From: Oehlia diaphana
Taxonomy: Eukaryota > Glomeromycota > Glomeromycetes > Glomerales > Glomeraceae
Assembly: GCA_003833135.1 (NCBI GenBank)
Contig: QZLH01000778.1
Coordinates: forward strand, 17,852-37,313
DNA: 19,462 nucleotides
Reading direction: 5' to 3'
Under the pieces are notes generated by a model. That model searched no databases and was not told where the DNA came from. It worked only from the letters and a program-made list of their open reading frames with translations. Position numbers and translations under genes: made by a program. Of the stretch, positions 8,831-17,579 are shown piece by piece (the stretch's first letter is position 1; every line of letters begins with the position of its first letter).

Positions 8831-9095
8831 CTTGCTAATTGATTCTATTGCAAAGTTTGATTTCTGGCAGATCTTCTGTATTACTGTTTGATAAGATGGA
8901 GGCTGATCAAGAATATAAGGTAATCTATATTATGTGCTTTCTTTAAATATGGTACCTTTTCTTAAAGTTTTAATGATATGTCAAATAATATATTTGGAGT
9001 TCAAGGAATACAATAATTTGGGTTATTAATGTGAACTAGATGACTTCCTTCTACTTTTATGGTCATTTCTCTTTTACACTGGTCAATAAGAATTA
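8831..9095 (-). pseudogene. decayed minus-strand coding relic, upstream part
   Basis: The minus strand reads LILIDQCKREMTIKVEGSHL followed by VHINNPNYCIP and a stop (about 9005-9095), then TPNILFDISLKL and, in another frame, PYILDQPPSYQTVIQKICQK with a continuation SNFAIESISK (8831-8920). These precede the 7838-8285 shards in the same orientation and are probably the earlier part of the same lost gene. The plus strand here reads MEADQEYK followed by GTAATC, which could be mistaken for a first exon. No family was recognised. Confidence 0.42.
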
Positions 9096-10074
9096 ATGAT
9101 TTGAATGTTATATATTTCTAATACAATAAAGTGTTTCAAAGATATTCTAATAGGTGCCAAAGCTTAATTATTAGTTCTAGTGTAGGTAATAGTAAGTAAG
9201 TGACCTTCAATATGTTACTATTTTCTAATTAAGTCAATAGAGTTTATTGTATCATAATTATATTTTCTTTTTTCTCAATTATTTCCTAAAACATTTGATA
9301 ACTTGTTAATAAATTTTCATGAGCCCTGCATTTTGTGACATATAAAATTAGTTTTTATACTACATATATAAAAATTTCGTAATAGTTCATTGTGAAGTTT
9401 TATGAAGTAAGGTTTATGAGGTTATGAGATTTGTGAGGTTTATGAGAAGCATAGTTGTAAAATATAAATAAATAAATATTATATTTTTTTTTGGTAATTT
9501 AAGGTAAAGTTATGTGGGAATATGGCAAATATATAGAGATAGCTGATTGCAATTCTGAAAACTTTAGCCTGTATATTAAATAATAACATTAAGCAAAGCA
9601 TCTAAATATTTGTGTATACTTGCGCCAATATATAAGGCTGTAATGGGTGGCTGCATTAAAGCTAAGCATCTAAATATTTGTGTATACTTGCGCCAATGTA
9701 TCAGGCTGTAATGGGTGGCAGTGCTATAAGCTTTTATTTATACTTGTGGCTGAATCCTTTAATATTCCTACACTTAGTAATTTTGATTACAATTGATTGA
9801 ACCAATATCATGATAACAATTTTTTATTATATCAATAATTTCGTCATTTATTCTTGTTTTTTGTTTCTTACCTTAATTTTTTTTCTTTTAAAATCTATAT
9901 TATTTTGAATTTCTTTTAGCATTGATAGAGAAAGTAACTTATAAAGGAAAATAAACACGTTTTTTAAAAAGATAAATTAATGCAAACAAAGGATATGAAA
10001 ATAAAAATAAATTTATTTTTGTGGTTTACTCAAAATTTGGTTGAACATATAGGCGGATTTGACTCACTTGATGA
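9096..10074. other. AT-rich stretch with one tandem duplication
   Basis: Minus-strand frames between 9100 and 9400 still look faintly coding (for example PTLELIIKLWHLLEYL) but are full of stops. The duplication at 9596-9719 is listed separately. A 23-codon plus-strand frame near 9514-9582 (MWEYGKYIEIADCNSEN) has no support. Nothing further was seen. Confidence 0.4.
9596..9719. repeat. direct duplication of 56 bp at 68-bp period
   Basis: The segment beginning AAGCATCTAAATATTTGTG and ending CTGTAATGGGTGGC occurs at 9596-9651 and again at 9664-9719, with only two mismatches. A 12-base linker separates the copies. It lies just upstream of the minus-strand coding relic (8831-9095 and below), where a transposon promoter or terminal subrepeat would be expected; that link is inference. 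Confidence 0.9.
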
Positions 10075-10094
10075 TCGACACTCTCGATCATCAA
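10068..10094. repeat. perfect 11-bp hairpin with 5-nt loop
   Basis: TTGATGATCGA (10068-10078) pairs with TCGATCATCAA (10084-10094) around the loop CACTC. There is no T tract after it and no role can be assigned. It lies at the upstream edge of the exon-like segment at 10075-10382. Confidence 0.6.
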
Positions 10095-10382
10095 AAATCA
10101 TCAAAATGAGCTCATATGGTATAAGCATCCAAAACTTTACCTAGAATTATGGCAATTTTTGGCCTACATTATGTGTTTAGTTGACATTATATGCAAAAAA
10201 AGGGGTTACATTTACGGTATTAGGTAAAAAATCAACAAAATCAATTAACAATTAGTCCTAAATTAAGTCCAAGCTTTGTTGAACTACCTGGAAGAAGTTT
10301 TAATAAAGATTTTTGTGAACCATCGGATGAATTTCCTTATTGCACTTTTCCAATTATGATAAAAAATTATTCTTTTATTTAA
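10075..10382 (+). CDS. two exon-like open segments of an unrecognised gene
   Basis: The first open stretch (10075-10224) contains HQNELIWYKHPKLYLELWQF, then LAYIMCLVDIICKKRGYIYG. It meets a stop immediately after ATTAG at 10219-10223. The second (10256-10382) reads PKLSPSFVELPGRSFNKDF, then CEPSDEFPYCTFP, then a stop at 10380-10382. Removing 10224-10255, which begins GTAAAA and ends AATTAG, joins the two in frame at a serine codon. At 32 nt that intron would be shorter than the 60-87 nt introns elsewhere in the window, so a small frameshifting insertion in a dead gene is equally possible. No start codon or upstream exon was found. The composition is strongly protein-like, but no family is recognised. 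Confidence 0.3.
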
Positions 10383-10510
10383 AATACAATTTTTATAATA
10401 TATGATATTTTGCTTTATAAACAGAATTATTCTTATTCTTTATTATTTGTTAACATTAATTAATGACTTATGTGCCTAATAGATTATGATGTAACTCCAA
10501 TACCATTCAT

Positions 10511-10620
10511 CTGGATAATCCTCTTTATATCCGATCCGAATCCAGATAACGGATACTTTTCTGGACACATCATCCGACTCATCCGTCACAGATCCGGATT
10601 AATCCGTCGGATAATCCGAC
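10511..10620. repeat. ATCCG-rich degenerate repeat block
   Basis: ATCCG, ATCCGG and GGATAATCC words recur about a dozen times on both strands within 110 bases (for example ATCCGATCCGAATCC and GGATAATCCG). Such GC-containing blocks are conspicuous in this AT-rich DNA and resemble the interiors of the hAT MITEs here. I searched the flanks for YARNG ends and an 8-bp duplication and found none. Confidence 0.6.
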
Positions 10621-10748
10621 AATACTCATATTTATCAGTTAAAAAAAGTCAAATATATACTTTACACAATAGATAATAATTTTTGGTTTTTTTTTTTTTT
10701 TGATTTATCGTAGTAATTTTTTTAGAATAGATTGGTTAGTTATAGAGG

Positions 10749-10865
10749 GTAATATAATTTAATTATATTACTTTTTAGGTGTTTGTACAATTATGTATTC
10801 CTTTTGGTATAGACATAATTAATAAACGCGTTAAATTACCTATATACTGTATATATACAGTATAT
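10749..10865. repeat. two AT palindromes 70 bp apart
   Basis: At 10749-10771 the arms GTAATATAATT and AATTATATTAC are perfect inverted repeats around one central base. At 10842-10865 the arms ATATACTGTATA and TATACAGTATAT form a perfect 24-bp palindrome. Both precede the possible start codon at 10894. They could be protein-binding sites or simply low-complexity DNA that can extrude. Confidence 0.6.
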
Positions 10866-11179
10866 GTTTCAATTAATTTAAACCAATACGGATATGACTG
10901 ATAAATTTTTGTGTTTACCGTTGTTTACAAGTGTAGTAAATGAGCCAATCATGCATCGACCGCAGGTGAACAGACAGACAACTTTGTGAAACCTTTGCGT
11001 AGAAAAAGTTTTTCGTCACATTCCCGACTAAATAACACGCCTGATTAATAACAGATTTTATCTTGTACGGTGGTATTTATATTGGTTAACGTAACGAAAT
11101 AATTGAATGGTTATTTAAAATTTATTTTATCTTGATACCTTATATTAATGTTTGTTTAACGTTATTCCTCTATTCAAAG

Positions 11180-12250
11180 TAAAAAAATTTTTTTTGGAAA
11201 AATTCGGAAGAGTGAGTTTTTCTAATAATATTTAGCTAGTACTACAGTACATGAAATGTATGTTGAAACAAAATAAAAGAGATCAAAATTTCTCTTCTTT
11301 TAACCATTATATTTAATCTTCATACGTTTACTAAATTCATTATAATAAATTTTTTAAAATAATTGAAATGTTATCTTTCGACGTTGTAAAAGATTAATTT
11401 TAATATAAAAATCTTAATTTTCGTAAATTAGAAATAAATTTTATCGCACGAACTAAACATTCGCAAATCAAAATTAAAAAAAAAAAAGGTTTTAACTATA
11501 TTGTAGACGTAAAATAAGTGAATTAGTAAAAAATGTGAAATTAAAAAAAAAAATAGGTTAATAGTTAAAACTTAAAACTGACTCAGTTCCATAAATTTAA
11601 GGGTCATTTTAATTGTATAATTCAAGTTCTTTTTTTTGATTTCTGAAAATGTTAATATTTTTTTTTTTTTAGATTAAAAAAGGTCTTGAAGGGATAATTC
11701 AAAAGGTAATATCTAATAATTAATTATTACATAATGATTATTTTAAGTATTTGTTCAGATTTCACATACAATAAATATAACAATTAGGGATGGCAACGGT
11801 CACGGTCATTAACCGGTTATGACCGGTCATGACCGTGACCGATATCGGTTGGTCAAAGACCTCTGACCGACCGTTTAACCGATCCTGAAAACGTTTGCGA
11901 AATGACTTTTAATATAAAAAAATGTTTCGCAAACGTTTTTTAATTATTTTAATGGAAAACGTTACGAAAACGTTTTTTATTAAGTATTTCATAAAAAAAA
12001 AACATTTCGCAAACGTTTTCAGAATCGGTTAAACGGTCGGTCAGACCGGTCGGTCAATGGTCGGTCAAACGGTCGGTCGGTCGGTCGGTCAAAAGTTCTT
12101 GACCGGTTATGACCGACCGATGACTGACCATGACCGACCGTTGCCATCCCTAATAACAATGGCTGATGATTAATTTATTAGTTCGGTTATACAGCAAGAA
12201 TTTTAATTGAAGCATATAATAAAACCATTGAAATTGCTGGACAAACTTGA
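11180..12250 (+). CDS. 3' exons of an unrecognised spliced gene with a MITE in its last intron
   Basis: Three exons join in phase. Exon A (about 11180-11211, after a CTATTCAAAG acceptor) reads KKFFLEKFGR and ends at a perfect GTGAGT donor. Exon B (11673-11705, 33 nt, after a long T tract and AG) reads IKKGLEGIIQK before GTAATA. Exon C (12182-12250, after TTATTAG) reads FGYTARILIEAYNKTIEIAG, then QT and the stop. Intron A-B is 461 nt. Intron B-C is 476 nt, but subtracting the hAT element and one target duplication leaves 100 nt, a normal size, and a CTGAT branch-like site lies just before exon C. The 5' part is unresolved: a plus-strand frame at 10894 starting MTDKFLCLPLFTSVVNEP could be exon 1, but I found no convincing phase-correct donor. 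The product looks like a small soluble helical protein; no family is recognised. Confidence 0.5.
11785..12152. mobile_element. hAT-like MITE copy 2, 368 bp, intronic
   Basis: The ends are TAGGGATGGCAACGG and its exact inverted copy. They are flanked by a perfect 8-bp target duplication, ATAACAAT (11777-11784 and 12153-12160), which fixes the boundaries and indicates a hAT-type insertion. The same 13-bp hairpin as in copy 1 lies at 11797-11841. Near the right end a GGTCGGTC microsatellite-like expansion (about 12030-12100) makes this copy 44 bp longer. It keeps more CpG than copy 1. It sits between exons B and C of the gene at 11180-12250, in the non-coding part of the intron. Confidence 0.95.
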
Positions 12251-13439
12251 TGGTAGTTTTATCATCTAATATGAAACACCAATACTGATCAAAGTTAAAA
12301 TACCAATATAATAAATGATTTATTAAAAGTCAACAATAAAATAGTTTCGTAAAAACTCTTATTTTGTAATTTTCAATATTTCTTGATATGTCAAAGAATA
12401 TTAAATGATATTTCCTATTTTATTAAAAGTAATATAGATGATATTATCTCCATCCGTGTGTATGGTATAATGCTAAAAATTGGTAAGTACTGTATGATTT
12501 AGTATGGTACCCAATTTTCATATTAAAATTCTATACCGTAATAGCTGATGATAGACCATACTACCCTTCATCGTTGTGCCGTATATTGTTATAAATATTA
12601 GCATAGATATTTTTGTCATTTCACGTTATCTCCCATAAAAAAAATTCTTACTTGGTTTTGACCGGTATTGTTTGTAAGGTTTTATCATCGATCGAAATGA
12701 AAAATAGCGAAACTCATGTGGCTACAGTATTTATAAGAATTTCTTTAATTGAATTTTATTGATGTGATAAAAATTAAATTCATTATATCTAATAAACTCT
12801 TTTAAATATCTGATTATGAGAAATTATCTCGTGTAAAATTAAAAACGGGATCATGAGAAAGAAATAAACAAACGAGGCATAACTCACAAGTGTTTAGAAT
12901 AATTCGAACAGCTAAATAATCGTTGTAATTTAGTTCGAGAGTTCTATTGTTATTTATACAATATTTTTGACATGTTTGATTTATTTCCTATTATATTGTA
13001 TATTTGTTAGTATAGAAAAAAAAAAATGAACAATGAATAAGAACTTCAAATTTCTTCATAAATCTTTTCACAATTATCAGTCTACAAAAGTCTTTTATTG
13101 AAGTAGTTCGTAGATATTCATAAAATACAGATATTGCAATCTAATTATATCTGTATTTCAAAAATCATTTTATATAGTACTTAAGTTACTACGCAATCCT
13201 ATTTTTTTTTTTATAATAAATTATATACAGTATTATCGGTTCAATTCGGTCATTACACGGAAAAATTATAGTAATCGATAAATACTAGGGAAACGGTAAC
13301 CGTTGTGAAATTCGAAGTGAAAATTTTTTTTTTTTAATACCGTGAGTCCGTGACCATACTTTATTCACAGAACAATAGGAAAATTTTGCTTTTAAAATTA
13401 CGTTTTATTTTTTCAATAAATTTTGTCATCGTAATATAT
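12251..13439. other. AT-rich intergenic stretch, no gene seen
   Basis: No convincing coding frame was found. Around 12455-12575 several GTATGGT and ACCATAC words occur in both orientations. At 13288-13297 GGGAAACGGT is inverted relative to ACCGTTTCCC at 13745-13754, without a matching target duplication. A short palindrome, ACGGTAACCGT, lies near 13294-13304. Confidence 0.45.
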
Positions 13440-14520
13440 TTATATTGTAAAATTATTTAGATTAAATTATAATTATTAAAAAACTAAATTACAAAAGGAA
13501 AATAAAAAAAAATATATTCAAGTAACAAAAGTTAGGAAAAGAGAATTAACGACTACCTATTCTTATATATAGAAATATATAAGTTCTCATTCACAAATCA
13601 CTAAATACTCAAAGCCTGCTAAATAAATAAAAATGTTAGAGAAAAAAAAAAAAAGTTAATAAAATCCTATCTCACATAAAATCATACAAACTCTATTTTG
13701 CAATATCCAATCTATAAATAAAAAAGTAAATTTAACAAAAAATCACCGTTTCCCAAAGAAAATCTCAATTTTAAATATTCCAAACTTACAAAACACGCTA
13801 TTTCCTAAAACCAAAGAAATTTACTAAAATCAATTTCAATCTATTTATCTCAATCCTACAAACATAATTAAGAAAGTCAAAAGAATTATAATGGAATTGA
13901 GCAAAAATGAAAAACGGAAAATTTATCCATTATCAGAATGGTCCAGCCAAAAGAGCTAAAGGAATAAAAAAATGATAAATAGAAACGAAATAAGAAAGAA
14001 AATAAACCACTTATACGCAACCAAGGAAATCTCTGAAAAAAATGTCCATTTTGAATTCTTTAGGAATGAAAATAACAAAAATAACAATACAAAATACTTG
14101 TCGCCTTAAAAATTCAACTAATGCCTAGAAATAAAATGAGACAGTAATTAAATTGGCTAGACAAATAGATAAAATGAAAAAATGAAAAAATAAGCCAACA
14201 TACTTACTTATCTGCTAGTGTTAAGAGCTTGACTGTAACCTAAAGGAATAAAAAGAAAGTTAATGGCTGGACGAAATGGAGAATTACTTTTAGTAAGAAA
14301 TAATAAATAAACGCGTTTTGTTAAATTTGCAATCTGCTATAAAACTTTTGACGATTAAAATTTTTTTTGTTTCTTTTTTAGAAAATTATTTGGCATACTT
14401 TATTTGCTAACTTGCATATAATCGTTATAGTTGTCATACATAGCCATAATCATCATACATACGGTGTATTTAGCTCTCCATACTTTTACTACTCTTATTT
14501 CTTACGTTCTATCTGAAGCT
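13440..14520. other. A-rich, strand-asymmetric region without a clear gene
   Basis: The plus strand is unusually rich in A throughout. Between 13681 and 13860 C greatly outnumbers G (about 37 to 6 by my count), while G exceeds C after about 13870. Short frames such as MKNGKFIHYQNGPAKRAKG (from about 13908) exist but lack splice or family support. The asymmetry could reflect a transcribed non-coding RNA or an old repeat; neither is shown. Confidence 0.4.
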
Positions 14521-14521
14521 A

Positions 14522-14890
14522 GTGTTTCTACAAAACGAAAAAGAAAACAGTTTGTTAAAAATATTCCTAATTAAAAAAGAAAGATACCCCCTTCTCCATT
14601 TACCTTGTGTTTGCATTTAAAAAAGACGGCGTCCCCACAAGCAAATGAAGAAAGAAGAACCATTTCTTAAATAAAACAAAACTTTCACTATCTGACATTC
14701 AAGTCTAACAAAGTATACGGTATTCCTACAAAAAGGAAAAAAGAAAGTTTCATTTGAAACATTTCTTAGTTAAAAAAAACTTCTATTACCTCATATTCAA
14801 GTCAGAGAGAAAAAGAAATGTTTTATTAAAAAACATTTCTTAACTAAGGAAAACTTTCCTAAAACCCAATTTACCTTGGAACTGTGCCTA
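14522..14890. repeat. four diverged tandem units of about 75-100 bp
   Basis: A core resembling ACATTTCTTAANTAAAAAAAACT recurs near 14557, 14659, 14758 and 14834. Each copy is preceded by an A- and G-rich stretch (for example CTACAAAACGAAAAAGAAA at 14528 and CTACAAAAAGGAAAAAAGAAA near 14727). The spacings of about 100, 100 and 76 bases suggest an old, degenerate tandem array. Identity between units is low, so some of the likeness may come from composition. Confidence 0.45.
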
Positions 14891-15380
14891 GGATAAAAAA
14901 TACAATTCTGTAAGCGAAAACGGGTTTTTAATCAATCTATATAATGGTCACGGTACATGTTTTGTTTTATTGAGTAATTGAACAATGAGAACGTGACACA
15001 CGACACACATTCTCGGGCGGACACCCGGACATTGCATATGATTTTGCGTAGAAATATCGGTTACATAGTCCTCCACTACGCTCCGGGCTAAAAAAAAAAT
15101 TATTTCATTTAATTGTAAACTGATTTTATTCGTGTTAAATAATAATGATAATATAATTGTTGTACTAATATAAAATTTATTAATAAAACCGATTTTTAAC
15201 TAAGCGATTTTTCATTGTCGTATATAATTCCCTCCATAGAAGTATAATTCTGACCACAATTATACGTGATACTTTCTCAGCATTACATACAGTAATTGAA
15301 TTATGTCTAAACAAAAAATTCCAAAAAAATAATACAAACAAATAAAGATAAATTTTGCAATAAAAAAAATATATAATCAC
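14891..15380. other. intergenic stretch downstream of the kinase
   Basis: It includes a short CpG-richer patch (about 14985-15090, with CGGGCGGACACCCGGAC and CACTACGCTCCGGG) that may be a repeat fragment. A minus-strand AATAAA lies at 15176-15181, about 200 nt after the kinase stop, and could serve polyadenylation. The minus-strand frame at 15180-15380 is not considered a gene. Confidence 0.45.
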
Positions 15381-17060
15381 TCAATTCTTGATATCATCTT
15401 CATTACTATCATCTGTTTGTTTTGTTTTGAATAATAAATAAAATTAATATTAAATAATTAAATTATATAGTGCATTATAAAAATTATATTATCACCTACC
15501 TTTTAATTGTAATGAGCTAGAAACCTCCAAGTCAAATAATTGAGAATCTTGACAGTCTATAAAAGAAATAAAATCAACCATTATGGAATAAAATAATTGT
15601 CAAATTAAACATAATATCATCATAATACCTTTATTATTTTCCTCATCATCAAGGTATGATGTAATGAGAGATGAATTAATAGGTTTTGTTAAATTATTAA
15701 ATGTAAATAATCTACTAGTATATATAGCATCGGGATTTTTCTCATATGAAGTTGAAATATTTGGTATTTCCTTATTAGCTTCTTTAAACATAACCTTAAT
15801 TTCCTTTCCTTTATATCCAAGTATTTCTTTTTCTTGATATTTATTATCACCATTAGAAGATTTGACCCAAAATTTTGTTATGTAATACAATTCACTGGCT
15901 GTTGGTCTTTGATTTGAATTAGCATTCATACATTTATAAGCTAGTTTCTTATAAACTTCAGGAGTTCCTTTTCCAAATTCTGGTCTGAGTCCATTACATA
16001 TTTCTAATGCTAAGGTAGTATCATGTCTTCTTTTATGAAAAGGTGGTTTTCCAGATGATAATTCTGTCATAATTACACCAAAACTATAAATATCAGAAGA
16101 TAATGAATATGGTTCTCCATTTAAAACTTCTGGGGCAATATATGGTAATACTCCACATATTTTATCATCTGATTTTTGTTTATTTGATGGTCCAGATAAT
16201 CCAAAATCTGAAATATAAGATCTTTGATCTACTTGTAATATATTACCACTATGGAAATCTTTGTGAAAATATCCTAATTCATGTAAAGTTTTAAGTCCAA
16301 ATGCTAACCACATTAAATAAAAAATTTTAAAATTCCATAAAATATTATTGAAATTATGCGAAAGAATACTTCTCAAATTTCCTTTTTCCGCGAATTCTAA
16401 AATCATCATAAATTCTTCAGTTTCTGGATCTTTAGTCATTCCATAAAATTTTAATAAAAATTTTGTTGATTTAGAATAATCCCATTGTATTTTAAGCTAT
16501 TGTTTGCATTTAAATTAAGGATAAAATTATAATTCAATTTAAATATTAAGTAGAATATGTAATGTTAATACAAAAAAACATACCTCATTTAAATATTCAG
16601 CTGACATATTATGCGATCCATTCAACCTTTTCAAAGCAACATTGATAGTTTTTGATTCCATTTTTTTCCAACTTCCATCATCTTGTCTAATATATTCTGT
16701 TTTACCATTAATCCATGTTGCAGAAAACACTTTTGCAAATCCACCTATACCAATTTGTTTTATATCTTTAAATTTATCAAATGGTACCCATTCAAGAAAC
16801 TTAATTATGTTAAACCTATCTGTATTTCTCTCATAAATTGTATCTTTGATAAATTTATCAAGGTCATTGTTTCCGCTGGTCCAACCTTCAATCATTCTAA
16901 ATGGATCACATTTTTTACACCATAATTCTTCAGTAAATGGTTTATTGCAATAAGAACAATTTTTATGGATAATATTTATTGTACTAGAATCTTTATCCGA
17001 GATATTTAAATTAGTAAATTCTGTTTCTATAGGAACTTGAGTTTCATTTCCTTTATCCAT
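15381..17060 (-). CDS. TKL-type serine/threonine protein kinase, 477 aa, four exons
   Basis: A protein kinase that should transfer ATP phosphate to Ser/Thr, in the large Rhizophagus TKL-like family. Exons on the minus strand are 17060-16584, 16496-15629, 15556-15500 and 15412-15381. The introns are 87, 72 and 87 nt, all GT-AG, and the phases fit. Start ATG at 17060 follows AACAAA. Residues 35-51 hold a CxxC-x9-CxxC zinc-knuckle-like motif, then WTSGN. The glycine loop GIGGFAKV is at 104-111, VALK with the ATP Lys at 144, and a likely helix-C Glu at 159. The catalytic loop HKDFHSGN is at 237-244 with Asp239, DFG at 256-258, APE at 280-282 and the RP motif at 356-357. Lys replaces the usual Arg of HRD, as is common in this family. 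The tail (370-477) is hydrophilic and ends DDSNEDDIKN. No signal peptide or membrane segment is seen, so it is probably cytosolic. All catalytic residues are intact. Substrate and partners are unknown. Confidence 0.95.
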
Positions 17061-17579
17061 TTTGTTATATGTTTTGGTAGAATAAAAAAAGGCGTTACTT
17101 GCGTTACTTGCAGTATTTTAATGAGGATAAAAAAGGAATTCGTATCACAGTAATACATGAACAAAGTTAAGGTTGATCATCAGGTTTCTTACTGCGCCAT
17201 TAATATAAAATTAAATATATAGAATTTGTGGCTAAAATTAACACTATCGACAATTATGAATATGCAGAATTTCGATTCCCATCACAAAATGACAAAAAAA
17301 GTATGGAAACACAAACACTTTTCTGTACAATAAATTTTATTTTACGTTTTATTAAATTTAAATGAGTAAATTTATAAGTATCAAAAGATTTCGGTTTATA
17401 TGTTAAAGGAAACATTTTTCATATGTAATGAAATCGTAAATTGTATTAATATTATATTTTGATATTTTAAAAAAAGAAACCAAGGAATAATTGATATAAG
17501 AGTCGCACAATTATACAAGGATTATTTATCATATTTAAATTAGCTAATGCTTTTGCCATTAATATAATTTTAACATAAT
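17061..17579. promoter_or_regulatory. 5' flank of the kinase gene
   Basis: Two perfect tandem copies of GCGTTACTT lie at 17092-17109, about 32 bp upstream of the kinase start codon. CpG is otherwise rare here, so they may be a regulatory site, but no known factor is recognised. A TATATA lies near 17215. The rest is AT-rich and shows no gene. Confidence 0.3.

Larger units (their letters stand above)
10383..10893. other. intergenic stretch with ATCCG-rich block and palindromes
   Basis: The ATCCG block (10511-10620) and two AT palindromes (10749-10771 and 10842-10865) are listed separately. The 68-codon plus-strand frame at 10470-10676 runs through the ATCCG block and is not considered a gene. 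The segment ends just before a possible start codon at 10894. Confidence 0.5.

Noticed and set aside
8895..8925. Possible first exon MEADQEYK followed by GTAATC
   Set aside because: The minus strand here carries a better coding shard, and no downstream plus-strand exon joins in phase to a meaningful protein.
9514..9582. 23-codon plus-strand frame starting MWEYGKYIEIADC
   Set aside because: Too short, no splice or family support.
10474..10680. AATAGATT and AATAGATA as a target duplication for the ATCCG block
   Set aside because: The enclosed ends show no terminal inverted repeat and the 8-mers do not match fully.
13908..13976. Small basic peptide MKNGKFIHYQNGPAKRAKG and onwards
   Set aside because: Basic composition follows from the A-rich strand; no supporting context.
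16103..16925. Three plus-strand open frames within the kinase gene
   Set aside because: They are antisense shadows of the kinase exons.
17260..17290. TTCGATTCCC, resembling a tRNA T-loop
   Set aside because: No paired acceptor, D or anticodon stems around it.
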